This document shows positions 34,404 through 43,435 of a stretch of DNA of 64,000 nucleotides, piece by piece; the first letter of the stretch is position 1, and every line of letters begins with the position of its first letter. A program made the position numbers and the translations under genes. The notes under the pieces were generated by a model. It was not told the DNA's origin. It saw only the letters and a list, made by a program, of their open reading frames with translations, and ran no database searches. The stretch is from Marinisporobacter sp. (GTDB taxonomy: Bacteria; Bacillota; Clostridia; Peptostreptococcales; Thermotaleaceae), in assembly GCA_025210525.1 (NCBI GenBank), contig JAOARP010000047.1, positions 310,001-374,000 of the forward strand, given 5' to 3'.

Positions 34404-34623
34404 ATTTCATCACTTTTATATAAGTATAAATTTTTTCCAACATTATCTTAACATACTCATCTATAAAAATCAATAAGCTTGTTCTAGCTGCAAATCTAAT
34501 ATTATTAATAACTTTTGTTATCAAAAATCTTCCTTCTGTTTAAATGTATTTATTTTTGGGTACTATAGTGATAAAATGATTATAGATTTGACAAATTTTT
34601 ATCTTTTTTGAGGATGTGATTAT

Positions 34624-35514
34624 ATGAACCTTCAACATCTACGTTCATTTTATATAACCGTAAAATGTAATAGCATATCAAAGGCTGCAAAAACTCTCCA
34701 TCTTACCCAACCAGGACTAAGCATGCAACTTCAAAATTTAGAAAAAGAATTAGGAGCAAGCCTTCTGATAAGAAGCAATAAAGGTGTTGAATTAACAGAA
34801 GAAGGAAAAGTGGTATTTGACTATGCAGATACCTTACTATCTATTCAAGGAAATATTGAAAGAGATTTGAAAAGTTTACAAAAGGATCAACCTCAGCTAA
34901 TGATCGGTTCTTGTAAAAGTGTAGGAGACTATGCTCTTCCTTGCAGTATTTATACCTTTAAGCAGCTTCACAAAGAAGTAAATATCCAACTTGAAGTAAA
35001 TAGTTCTGCTGAAGTCATCGAAAATCTACGTCAGCATACGATTAATATTGGTATCATTCAACATGATCCAAAGGTAAATGATATTATTACACAAACAATC
35101 ATTTCAGATGAATTACTTTTAGTAGGAAATCAAAAGAATGCCCCCAAACAAATTTCTTTAGAAGAGTTAAAAAAAATCCCTTTGATTTTACGTGAGAAAA
35201 ACTCAGGAACGCGATACTTAGTAAGAGAAGCATTAGAAGGAAAAAATATTGGACTAGAAGACCTAAATATTATTTATGATCTTAATTCCTTAGAAGCTAT
35301 TAAATCTTCTATTCTTGCAGGGAAAGGATTTTCTTTTCTGCCAAAGCTAATTATCCAACAAGAATTAAAAGAACAAAGTATCCAGCCTGTTATGGTAAAA
35401 AATTTAACTATTCATTTTGATTATTACATTGCTTCAAGGAAAAAATATAAATTCACCAAATACGAGCAAATGTTTGTAGATTTTATTATTTCACATAAAA
35501 GAGGTTTTTGTTAA
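34624..35514 (+). CDS. LysR-family transcriptional regulator
   Basis: 296 residues. HTH: LQHLRSFYITVKCNSISKAAKTLHLTQPGLSMQLQNLEKELGASLL (1-46 region, given here by its ends). Effector domain from about 90 (LMIGSCKSVGDYALP, GIIQHD, REKNSGTRYLVREAL, AGKGFSFLPKLI). Its length is normal. It diverges from the MATE gene (99 bp apart) and converges on the thiosulfate-uptake operon. The divergent MATE pump is its most likely target, but CysB-like control of the sulfur genes cannot be excluded. Confidence 0.92.
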   Translation: MNLQHLRSFYITVKCNSISKAAKTLHLTQPGLSMQLQNLEKELGASLLIRSNKGVELTEEGKVVFDYADTLLSIQGNIERDLKSLQKDQPQLMIGSCKSVGDYALPCSIYTFKQLHKEVNIQLEVNSSAEVIENLRQHTINIGIIQHDPKVNDIITQTIISDELLLVGNQKNAPKQISLEELKKIPLILREKNSGTRYLVREALEGKNIGLEDLNIIYDLNSLEAIKSSILAGKGFSFLPKLIIQQELKEQSIQPVMVKNLTIHFDYYIASRKKYKFTKYEQMFVDFIISHKRGFC

Positions 35515-35518
35515 AAAT

Positions 35519-35550
35519 AAAAAGTAAGAGCTAGTGAACTCTTACTTTTC
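35519..35550. terminator. Bidirectional terminator between lysR and the sulfur operon
   Basis: AAAAGTAAGAG (35520-35530) and CTCTTACTTTT (35539-35549), 11-bp perfect stem with A and T tracts on either side; it serves both converging units. Confidence 0.85.
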
Positions 35551-35760
35551 TTCCATGTAATACCATATTATTTGTTCTTTATTAAATATAATCTTTCCTA
35601 GATAAGGATCTGATGCATTAGATATATAATTTTTCATACTTTCTTTATTGGGTTCTACTATGGATACTTCTTTTAAAGTAATTTGTTCAGTCCCTATTAT
35701 ATGCTCTGTTTTACCTACATAGGTTACTCCATCTACTGCTTTTAATACTACTGTTCTCAT
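35542..35760 (-). CDS. Small conserved-looking protein in the thiosulfate operon, unknown
   Basis: 72 residues: TVVLKAVDGVTYVGKTEHIIGTE then short beta strands and YLGKIIFNKEQIIWYYMEE. It looks like a small beta-barrel domain without cysteines or membrane helices. AGGAGG precedes the ATG at good spacing, and it follows the YeeE-type gene by about 50 bp, so it is probably the last gene of that operon. I do not recognise a family. Confidence 0.7.
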   Translation of the reverse strand: MRTVVLKAVDGVTYVGKTEHIIGTEQITLKEVSIVEPNKESMKNYISNASDPYLGKIIFNKEQIIWYYMEEK

Positions 35761-35809
35761 ATTCTACCTCCTCTCCCGACCTCAATATTCTTCACTGCTA
35801 AAAATTATC

Positions 35810-36337
35810 CTATAACAAAAATCGAATTAAAATTTTACTCCCAACCCATCCACCTAATATAGCAAATATCCCAAATATCCAAGCATGTAAAGAAAAGGAT
35901 GGAATTCCACTAAAAAAGGCTCCTATATTACAACCAACAGCAAGTCTTGTTCCATACCCCATAATGATTCCTCCCAAAAGAGCAAAGACCAACTGCTTTC
36001 TATTTTTTATTTTTTTCCATTTAAATTGAGATGCTAATAAGGTTGCGATGAGAGCACCTACAATTACCCCTACATTTAGAATGGTATATTGATTTAAAAA
36101 TACATTATGCTTTGTAAGCACTGGTTCATAATAATGTTGAAAATGTTCGAAATACTCCCAAGTAAGGGGTTCTAGTCCAACCCATTCTAAAATTCCAACA
36201 CCCCACAGCAAAAATCCACTGGTAATCTGCCAGCTAATTCCACTCATTGCCAATAAAATCACATTTAAAAGTCCTAATAGAATTCCTCCTACCCAATAAG
36301 GCCAAGGCTTTTTTAACCATGTGACAATGGGTTTCAT
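35810..36337 (-). CDS. YeeE/YedE-type thiosulfate transporter, second half
   Basis: 175 residues with about five membrane helices (WVGGILLGLLNVILLAMSG, LNVGVIVGALIATLLA, LVFALLGGIIMGYGTRLAVGCNIGAFFSGI, WIFGIFAILGGWVG). VGCNIG holds the conserved transport cysteine of the YeeE fold. Together with the protein at 36590 it makes a full YeeE-like channel. YeeE (TsuA) takes up thiosulfate by relay between cysteines. It is 10 bp downstream of the TusA-like gene. Confidence 0.87.
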   Translation of the reverse strand: MKPIVTWLKKPWPYWVGGILLGLLNVILLAMSGISWQITSGFLLWGVGILEWVGLEPLTWEYFEHFQHYYEPVLTKHNVFLNQYTILNVGVIVGALIATLLASQFKWKKIKNRKQLVFALLGGIIMGYGTRLAVGCNIGAFFSGIPSFSLHAWIFGIFAILGGWVGSKILIRFLL

Positions 36338-36347
36338 CTAATCCCTC

Positions 36348-36575
36348 CTATTTTGTCTTTTCAATATAAACTTCCCATTCGCCATCCTCTGCTTCAACTA
36401 CCTCTACTGGGTATTGGTTTTTCACTGCCCATTCCTTTATATTTGCTCCAACACAGCTATGGTCAGAGCGTATAATCACAACATCTCCTATTTCCATTGT
36501 TTTTAATTCCTTCATAGCCTTCAATAAAGGAACAGGACATAATTCATACAAACAATCAATTTCTCTTACTGCCAT
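36348..36575 (-). CDS. TusA/YeeD-family sulfurtransferase
   Basis: 75 residues, standard length. LYELCPVPLLKAMKEL carries the C-P-x-P active-site motif and the following helix, then a beta-hairpin (GDVVIIRSDHSC) and the end VEVVEAEDGEWEVYI. The Cys picks up sulfur as a persulfide. Sandwiched between two YeeE-type halves, it corresponds to YeeD (TsuB), which pairs with the YeeE thiosulfate channel. Confidence 0.92.
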   Translation of the reverse strand: MAVREIDCLYELCPVPLLKAMKELKTMEIGDVVIIRSDHSCVGANIKEWAVKNQYPVEVVEAEDGEWEVYIEKTK

Positions 36576-36589
36576 TCAATTGCCTCCAT

Positions 36590-37276
36590 TTATATATCTT
36601 TTCTATATCTATTTTCATACCATATTGCCAGCATATATAAACTAAATAATACCATCAGTTGGCCTAGTACCACTATTTTAAAATTAAAGTATTCGAAAAA
36701 GTAAACCGTCTTTGCATGCTCAATAATATGATCGTACCAAAAACCATAATGTTTTGCCCCTAAGGTCGTTCCAATAAAAAATCCTAAAAGAACCATCCAT
36801 TGAAGTGCATGTCCTTCTCCAATTCGCATCAATACGCCTGAACTACAACCTCCAGCAATGACCATTCCTACGCCAAATAAAAAAGCACCTATCATCACAT
36901 GAATACCTACAGAGGTAACAGCGCCTGGAATAAAATCATATTTAATAGGGTTTTTCTGAACATATATATATTGAATTACAGCAAAACCAATGGTACTCAC
37001 CATCATAGCTAAAAGCATTCCTCTAAATAATCTTGTATCCTTTACAAGAAAAGGGTCTCTTAATGCTGCTGCAAAACAAAATCTTGAAGAACGAAGAACC
37101 ATACCAATCCCAATTCCTAAAATCCAGCATATAGCCAGCCTATACTCCTTTTGCCATAATCCTATACAAAGACCCACTGCAAGAATTAACAAAACAATCC
37201 CCATAGGAATTTGATTTTTCCTCTTTCTTTTTTCTTTATTCCGTTTTTCGATTAATCTAGCCATTTCATTTGACAA
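36590..37276 (-). CDS. YeeE/YedE-type thiosulfate transporter, first half
   Basis: 228 residues starting at TTG 37276 (AAGGATG upstream; ATG 37264 is an alternative). Basic N-terminus, then about six helices. Cys-bearing loops LRSSRFCFAAALRDPFL and IAGGCSSGVLMRIGEG are the conserved YeeE motifs. It opens the operon YeeE half - TusA - YeeE half - 72-residue protein. Both halves are needed to complete the pseudo-symmetric hourglass channel known for YeeE. Confidence 0.87.
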   Translation of the reverse strand: MSNEMARLIEKRNKEKRKRKNQIPMGIVLLILAVGLCIGLWQKEYRLAICWILGIGIGMVLRSSRFCFAAALRDPFLVKDTRLFRGMLLAMMVSTIGFAVIQYIYVQKNPIKYDFIPGAVTSVGIHVMIGAFLFGVGMVIAGGCSSGVLMRIGEGHALQWMVLLGFFIGTTLGAKHYGFWYDHIIEHAKTVYFFEYFNFKIVVLGQLMVLFSLYMLAIWYENRYRKDI

Positions 37277-37441
37277 TATTTCATCATCCTTTTAAATAAA
37301 ATTAAACTTTTTTCTCCTTCATCATTTCATTTACCTCATTATATATCATCCTATTTGCTAAAGCAAGAATGTGCAAGGTTTTGGATATTTCTACATTTTT
37401 TCTAAAGAAAAAGGAAACTCTCTATAAAATAATAAGCTATC

Positions 37442-37480
37442 ATAAAAATATTCAGTACAAATGTTTCATTTGTACTGAAT
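37442..37480 (-). terminator. Strong terminator after the binding-lipoprotein gene
   Basis: ATTCAGTACAAATG (37450-37463), loop TTT, CATTTGTACTGAAT (37467-37480): a perfect 14-bp stem, followed on the minus strand by ATTTTTATG. A third partial copy (TTTGTATTGAAT) lies at 37487-37498. Confidence 0.88.
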
Positions 37481-37500
37481 GTCCAATTTGTATTGAATAT

Positions 37501-38319
37501 TTATTTTATATCATACAATCCATATTTATTAAATATTTCTTTACCTGCATCTGATGAAGCATAGTCCATAAATATTTTAGCCAGTTCAGGATTTTCCGAA
37601 TACTTCAATAGCCCTACAACCAGTTTTTTCTTTTTAGCATATTCTTCATCAATCTGTAATACATCAATATCTTTAGGATTATCATCCCAAACAGAAGTAG
37701 CATACCAGTTTATTACCAAATCTACTTCCTTGTCTTTTATAACTCTTAATAATTCTGTAGAATCATTTGTCAATTTACTAGCATTTGCTACAACTTTTTC
37801 AAATATTCCCTTCTTATCTAGTATTTTTTTAGTTTCCTTCCCAATACTACCACTTTCAGGATTTCCTATGACAACCATATATTCTTCCTTTGTAAAATTC
37901 TCTAAATCACTAGTGATATTTAAAGGATTTCCTTTTTGAACAAAGATTGCTGCCTTATTATATCCTACTAAAACATGTTCCTTTATAATTTCTTCCTCAA
38001 CTAACGTATTTATGTATGAATCCGATCCTGGTAAATATAAATCTCCTGTTTTATCTGTTTTAAGCTTATTCAAAAGACCTCCCGATCCACCTTTTTCTAT
38101 TGTTATTTTACAATTTTCTTGTTCTTCAATTATTTTTGCAATTTCTGTCATAGGTCTTACCATTGTTACTCCGCAATAAATCAATAGCTCTTTTTGCTCT
38201 TCTACCTTAGATTCACTAGGTTCACTGCTTTGTTTAGAAGTTTCATCAGCCCCTCCACACCCAACAAAAGCCATAGCCACCATTAATGCTAATACTACTA
38301 AAAATATCCTCTTTTTCAT
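37501..38319 (-). CDS. Orphan ModA-like substrate-binding lipoprotein
   Basis: 272 residues from ATG 38319 (GAAGGGGG upstream). Lipobox LALMVAMAFVGC-GG at about residue 20. The mature protein starts after a Ser/Glu linker: LLIYCGVTMVRPMTEIAKIIEEQ, then EKGGSGGLLNKLKTDKTGDLYLPGSDSYI, the fold and motifs of class II periplasmic binding proteins near ModA/WtpA (anion-binding). No permease or ATPase is nearby. Instead it lies directly downstream of a chemoreceptor, suggesting it presents a ligand to the receptor (inference). Ligand could be molybdate/tungstate or another oxyanion. Confidence 0.85.
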   Translation of the reverse strand: MKKRIFLVVLALMVAMAFVGCGGADETSKQSSEPSESKVEEQKELLIYCGVTMVRPMTEIAKIIEEQENCKITIEKGGSGGLLNKLKTDKTGDLYLPGSDSYINTLVEEEIIKEHVLVGYNKAAIFVQKGNPLNITSDLENFTKEEYMVVIGNPESGSIGKETKKILDKKGIFEKVVANASKLTNDSTELLRVIKDKEVDLVINWYATSVWDDNPKDIDVLQIDEEYAKKKKLVVGLLKYSENPELAKIFMDYASSDAGKEIFNKYGLYDIK

Positions 38320-38345
38320 TTGTTTACCCCCTTCATATATTAAAA

Positions 38346-40499
38346 TCAAACTTTAAATCTATTCATAGAGTGATGAAGTTTGTTCACTGCATCTGTTAAT
38401 TTTTCAGAAATTTCTTCTAACATATTTGAAGTTTCATTTTGACTTTGAGTAATGGACAAGACTTCCTCAGTCGATGCTGCTGCTTCTTCTGAAACATCTT
38501 TAATATTTCTTATAGCTTGTATGGCATTTTCCTTATGCTTATTCATATTGGTAATGGCTATATTTACATATTTTACTTGATTCGATATTTCTTCTGATTG
38601 CTCTAAAATATCTTTAAAAGCTTCATCTGTCTTTATGACGGCTGTTCCTTGTTCTTCAAATACAGTATATGCATTATTCACTACTTTGTCTGTATCTAAT
38701 ATATCCTTTTCAATATTATCAATCAGACATTTGATGATCTCTGTTGAATTTTTTGATTGTTCAGCCAATTTTCCTATTTCCTGTGCCACTACTGAAAATC
38801 CTCTACCTGCCTCTCCTGCTCTTGCTGCTTCTATGGTTGCATTCAATGCTAATAAATTGGTTTGTTTATTGACCATTTCTATAATTTTATTGATTTCAAT
38901 AATTTCAACAGATCGCTTCCTTAATTGCTTCATATAATTTTTTATTTCATCTAGCATATCTCTCAAAGCTCTTTCATTATCATTCAAGCTATTTATTGTA
39001 AGTATTGCATCTTTTTCTATTTCATTAGTATTTGTAATGCTCTCCATAACATTTTCCATATTATCTGTAACATTATTTATTTGACCAGAAAGATCATCTA
39101 TAATATTTGTTGTATTTTCAGCATCTTCTACTTGTTTAGCCGTTCCATCACTAATTTGTTCAATAGCTAACGAAACTTGTTCTGCTATAACATTCGTTGT
39201 ATGAGCTGATTTTTTTACAGTAATCGTATCATTTTCTACTAATTCTACCAAATCTCTAGTATCTACAATTAATTTTCTAATATTTTCAATCATCACATTA
39301 AAGCTTTGAGATAATCTTGCTATCTCATTGCTCCCCTTCACAGTAGACTGAACTGTCAAATCTCCCTCTTCCGCTTCTTTCATAAGACTTGAAATATTTT
39401 TTAATGGCTTAGAAATACTCGTTGCAATAATAATGGAAATTCCTATGGCTATACCTATACAAATTATACCAATAATTAAAGTGATATAACTAATTCTTCT
39501 AATTTCTACCACTAATGATTCTGACGGTACCTGGCATAAAACTTTCCAACCATTGCTTGTGGTAGTGTATGTTATAAGATTATTATTAGTTGTAAATTTA
39601 TCTGATTTTCTTTCATTATATAAACGATTGATATATGGATCTGTTATTTCTTTTCCTAAATTTTCACCTAATTTATGAGAAATAATCTTCCTATCTTCAT
39701 TTAAGATTACCACATCGGTTCCCTCTCCTAAATGAACATCGCTTAAAATATCCCCAAAGACAATCTGGTCTACTAATACAACTAACACTGATCCTCTTTC
39801 TCCTGTAGTTTTATCTAGAATAGGCTTTAATAAAACTATCTCTTTATAGCTTTCATTTAATCCATTAACCCATAGTACACCCGCATCCATCTCTAATACT
39901 TTTTTATATGCATCCGTGTCTAAAAAGCCTCCGCCTTTACTCCAAAAATTACTATTCTCATAAAAAACTTTATCTTCAATCTTTTCACCATTAGGCTTTA
40001 ATAATATCAGCTTTTTTATATCTTTATTAGATAATGTTATATTAGATAGAACATTTTGAGCCTTTTTCATATCTCTCTTTTTTTCTATAGACTCCATATA
40101 ATCTTTTTTATAGGCAATAGCTCTTATTTCCATATCCCCATCAATCAAGCTCATACTATCCTGTATCTGAGAAATTTTTAAATCTAAATTCCCAGAAGTT
40201 TGTTCTATTATCTCTAAAGAAAATACAGATATCTTATCTTTCATTGCCCCTATTGAATTAAAATAAACAACACTTAGATTGATCAACATAGGAGCAGTAA
40301 TCAATACTAAAAAAGACAATATTAATTTTTTCCTAATACTATTTTGGTTTAGTGAAAAAATATCTATCGCCTTTTTGATCTTAAAATCTCCCAATTTAAA
40401 CCTTTTAAACTGAAATTTTTTAAGATAATTTCCTCTACTTAAATTTTTCCTTATTTTTTTGTATAAACTATTTTTTTTGATGTTTTTCAAATCAATCAC
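38346..40499 (-). CDS. Methyl-accepting chemotaxis protein with Cache-type sensor
   Basis: 717 residues. An unusually long, basic cytoplasmic N-terminus (about 55 residues) precedes helix 1 ([19 protein letters not shown]). An extracellular Cache-like domain (about 90-335) holds [12 protein letters not shown]-like and [24 protein letters not shown] segments. Then helix 2 ([20 protein letters not shown]), a HAMP domain and a coiled-coil signalling domain with the hairpin tip [35 protein letters not shown]. It senses an external ligand and controls CheA. The binding-lipoprotein gene follows 27 bp downstream. Confidence 0.92.
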   Translation of the reverse strand: MIDLKNIKKNSLYKKIRKNLSRGNYLKKFQFKRFKLGDFKIKKAIDIFSLNQNSIRKKLILSFLVLITAPMLINLSVVYFNSIGAMKDKISVFSLEIIEQTSGNLDLKISQIQDSMSLIDGDMEIRAIAYKKDYMESIEKKRDMKKAQNVLSNITLSNKDIKKLILLKPNGEKIEDKVFYENSNFWSKGGGFLDTDAYKKVLEMDAGVLWVNGLNESYKEIVLLKPILDKTTGERGSVLVVLVDQIVFGDILSDVHLGEGTDVVILNEDRKIISHKLGENLGKEITDPYINRLYNERKSDKFTTNNNLITYTTTSNGWKVLCQVPSESLVVEIRRISYITLIIGIICIGIAIGISIIIATSISKPLKNISSLMKEAEEGDLTVQSTVKGSNEIARLSQSFNVMIENIRKLIVDTRDLVELVENDTITVKKSAHTTNVIAEQVSLAIEQISDGTAKQVEDAENTTNIIDDLSGQINNVTDNMENVMESITNTNEIEKDAILTINSLNDNERALRDMLDEIKNYMKQLRKRSVEIIEINKIIEMVNKQTNLLALNATIEAARAGEAGRGFSVVAQEIGKLAEQSKNSTEIIKCLIDNIEKDILDTDKVVNNAYTVFEEQGTAVIKTDEAFKDILEQSEEISNQVKYVNIAITNMNKHKENAIQAIRNIKDVSEEAAASTEEVLSITQSQNETSNMLEEISEKLTDAVNKLHHSMNRFKV

Positions 40500-40770
40500 C
40501 TCTATTTTTTGGTGTATTGCCTACGGCTATTGATCTTTAAATCAACTAAACACATACTTATTACAAATAAAAAACATCTGTTATTCTCAATTTTATTTCT
40601 CCGACAAATAATTTGCCATTTTTATTAATTATAACAATATTCACCATATTTTTCAAATGATTTTACAGAGCATTCTCTTTTTTCCAAATATATTTCCTAC
40701 CTTTATCCACCCTTTCAAAAAATAAAAAAAACTGAAGATTTCTCTCCAGTTTTTTATTCGACTCTTTAAA
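40500..40770. other. Intergenic region between cspA and the chemoreceptor gene
   Basis: About 270 bp. No gene is seen. It holds the promoter of the chemoreceptor unit and, at 40724-40757, the cspA terminator. Confidence 0.35.
40724..40757 (-). terminator. Terminator of the cold-shock gene
   Basis: AAAAACTG and CAGTTTTT stem with an extended A/G-rich interior and long T run on the minus strand, 15-45 bp after the stop. Confidence 0.8.
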
Positions 40771-40968
40771 TTATAATACTGTAATGTTTTCAGCTTGAGG
40801 ACCTTTAGCTCCTTCAACAACATCAAAACTTACGTTTTGACCTTCTTCTAAAGTTTTGAATCCTTCTTTGTTGATTTGTGAGAAATGAGCGAATACATCA
40901 TTTCCTTCTTCTGTAGTGATGAATCCATATCCTTTTTCGCTGTTAAACCATTTTACTGTACCTGTCAT
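40771..40968 (-). CDS. Cold-shock protein (CspA family)
   Basis: 65 residues, full length. RNA-binding motifs RNP1 KGYGFITTE and RNP2 VFAHFSQI are present; begins [11 protein letters not shown]. It binds single-stranded RNA/DNA and melts secondary structure. GGAGG precedes the ATG by 6-7 nt. A roughly 200-nt AT-rich region upstream (40980-41200) is compatible with the long structured leader seen on csp mRNAs. Confidence 0.95.
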   Translation of the reverse strand: MTGTVKWFNSEKGYGFITTEEGNDVFAHFSQINKEGFKTLEEGQNVSFDVVEGAKGPQAENITVL

Positions 40969-41209
40969 GTTTATCTACCTCCGAAATTTTTATTCCTTTA
41001 ATTCTTTGTAAAAATAAATCATCAATAAAAATTTCGAAATCTCTATACTTAAGTTATTCTTAATTTTAGATCGTTCGAAAAATATTCATCTAATAAATTA
41101 TTTACTCATGAATTAAGGTTCTCTATCAGTATACACTATATAAAAAATAGTTCAAGCCCTTTTTATTAACTTCCTTAATATAAGTGCTTTTCTTTATTTT
41201 AAATTCTAA

Positions 41210-42718
41210 CTAATTGTTATAATATAAACTATCTGATGGATATTCTGGATCACAAGTAACATCAATATCTAGTTTTCTAAAGGTCTGCTCATCATTTGTA
41301 TTCAAAATAGTTGTAGAATGAGCTTGACATCCCTTAAGCATTGCTAGCTTTTCCATAGCCGCTTGTGCCATAGGATTTGTTGCTGCACTAATACTTAATG
41401 CGATTAATATTTCTTCACAGGTTAATGCTGTAATCTTACTACCAAATGTTTTTGATTTTAAATTAATGATTGGTTCTAAAATTACTGGTGAAATTAAATG
41501 CATCTCATCTGTAATATTGGCAAGATGCTTAATAGCATTTAAAATCACTGCTGCTGCTGCATCCATAGTTTCTGAGCTTTTTCCTGTTAAAATGGTTCCA
41601 TCATGAAGCTGCAAAGCTACTACTGAACATTGTTCATTTTTAGATAATTCTTCCTTTAGCTTAGCACTTCTTTCTCTAGCCGGAACAACTACCTTACGAT
41701 CTTCAGCTTTAAGATGAAGCTCTTCCATAATCAGCTTTGCTCTATGGAAAGTCTCCAAATCTACATATCCTTTTTTATATTCACAACCTGTTTTAAAATA
41801 TCTTCTAATAATCTCTTGTCTAGAGGCTTCTTTAACAACTTCATCATCAATAATACCAAATCCAACTTGATTAACGCCCATATCTGTAGGTGATTTATAA
41901 ACAGCTTCTTCTCCTGTAATTTTTTCAATAATTCTTTTAAGTACAGGGAATGTTTCAATATCTCGATTATAATTTACTGTTATCTCATTGTAAGCATCAA
42001 AATGGAAAGAGTCAATCATATTTACATCCTTTAAATCTACTGTAGCTGATTCATAAGCAATATTTAATGGATGCTTTAGGGGTACATTCCAAACAGGGAA
42101 AGTTTCAAATTTAGAATATCCTGCCACACGGCCTCTTTTATATTCATGATATAACTGACTTAAGCAAGTAGCAAGTTTTCCACTTCCTGGCCCTGGAGCT
42201 GTTACAACTACAATAGGCTTTGTAGTTTCGATATAAGGATTTTTGCCATATCCTTCATCACTTACAATCATATCTACATCTGTAGGATATCCCTTTGTTG
42301 CACGATGAGTATATACCTTAATACCTCTTCTTTCTAGCTTATTCATAAATACTGTAGTTGCAGGTTGATTATCATATCTAGTAATAACAACACTGTTTAC
42401 ATCTAACTCATAAGATCTTAAGTCATCAATCAATCTTAATACATCCATATCATAAGTGATTCCAAAATCTCCACGAATTTTATTTCTTTCAATATCTCCA
42501 GCATAAACACAAATAACTACTTCAACCTGTTCTTTTAACTTATGAAGTAACTTAATCTTTGCATTTTCATCAAAACCTGGAAGTACTCTTTTTGCATGTA
42601 AATCAAATAAAAGTTTCCCTCCAAACTCTAAATAAAGCTTGTCATAATCATTCACTCTTTCAAGTATAAACTTCGATTGTTCTTCTAAATATTTTTTTGG
42701 ATCAAAACCTTTTTTCAT
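41210..42718 (-). CDS. DUF1846 family protein
   Basis: 502 residues from ATG 42718 (GAGGG upstream). The full DUF1846 length and pattern are present: [22 protein letters not shown], the P-loop-like [48 protein letters not shown] and YYNN at the end. Structures of this family exist, but its biochemical role remains unknown. It is widespread in Clostridia and lactic bacteria. Monocistronic here. Confidence 0.95.
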   Translation of the reverse strand: MKKGFDPKKYLEEQSKFILERVNDYDKLYLEFGGKLLFDLHAKRVLPGFDENAKIKLLHKLKEQVEVVICVYAGDIERNKIRGDFGITYDMDVLRLIDDLRSYELDVNSVVITRYDNQPATTVFMNKLERRGIKVYTHRATKGYPTDVDMIVSDEGYGKNPYIETTKPIVVVTAPGPGSGKLATCLSQLYHEYKRGRVAGYSKFETFPVWNVPLKHPLNIAYESATVDLKDVNMIDSFHFDAYNEITVNYNRDIETFPVLKRIIEKITGEEAVYKSPTDMGVNQVGFGIIDDEVVKEASRQEIIRRYFKTGCEYKKGYVDLETFHRAKLIMEELHLKAEDRKVVVPARERSAKLKEELSKNEQCSVVALQLHDGTILTGKSSETMDAAAAVILNAIKHLANITDEMHLISPVILEPIINLKSKTFGSKITALTCEEILIALSISAATNPMAQAAMEKLAMLKGCQAHSTTILNTNDEQTFRKLDIDVTCDPEYPSDSLYYNN

Positions 42719-42905
42719 AATAACCCTCACTCTTCCTAATTATTCTTTGACTATTTTAACACGAAATCGCTCGAATGGTAATGGTTAATATAAATATTTT
42801 TCAAAAAAATACTTCGTTCTTGTCCTCTACATTCATGATTTTACCTATATTTTTGTTGGTTTTCTTGAATTTGTAAATAAGATGGATTCTTCATATAAAA
42901 AGCAA

Positions 42906-42940
42906 AGAAAAAAGCACTTATCTCATTCGTGCTTTTTTCT
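42906..42940 (-). terminator. Terminator of the rhodanese operon
   Basis: AGAAAAAAGCAC (42906-42917) and GTGCTTTTTTCT (42929-42940), 12-bp stem, U-rich tail on the minus strand; 85 bp after the stop at 43025. Confidence 0.85.
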
Positions 42941-43024
42941 AAAATTTAACTTTTCGATTATTGTCATAATTTTTCAACATATTAAACAGTCTAAGACTAC
43001 TTAATATTTTTACATAAAACCCTT

Positions 43025-43435
43025 TTATTTATTCAGAATCATTTTTATTGATTCAATTCCAATTGCAATCTCTAAGAACATTAAAGTATATACATATGTG
43101 TTTAATTCTTTCATGTATGGAAGATAAAATCCACTTATCAAAACAATACCATATATGAAAAATCTTATCATACTTTTTTTACGATCATCATTCCATCTAT
43201 TCTTGTAGATAATCATGAGTCCTATAAACAGACACAATAGTATGATTGAATGAATCAGCATTCCATTTTGAGTATATATTTTTGATAAATACTCCATCTT
43301 TTTAAAATATAGATGCTTCATCACACCTGCTTTATATCCCGATAAATATTCTAAAATACATAGTGCGATAAATATAATTAATTCTAATCCATATACAATA
43401 TTATTCATTCGTCTATTCTTTGAAAAAGCTTTCAT
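43025..43435 (-). CDS. Four-helix membrane protein linked to the rhodanese lipoprotein, unknown
   Basis: 136 residues with four membrane helices (near 12-30, 60-78, 88-104 and 111-132) and basic loops. Its ATG directly abuts the stop of the rhodanese gene, so the two are translated together. No family recognised. It may anchor or help the lipoprotein, but the sequence gives no direct hint. Confidence 0.75.
   Translation of the reverse strand: MKAFSKNRRMNNIVYGLELIIFIALCILEYLSGYKAGVMKHLYFKKMEYLSKIYTQNGMLIHSIILLCLFIGLMIIYKNRWNDDRKKSMIRFFIYGIVLISGFYLPYMKELNTYVYTLMFLEIAIGIESIKMILNK

Noticed and set aside
34341-34524. Longer MATE protein starting at 34524
   Set aside because: The extra 61 residues show no transporter pattern, contain the leader terminator, and the ATG at 34341 has a strong ribosome site.
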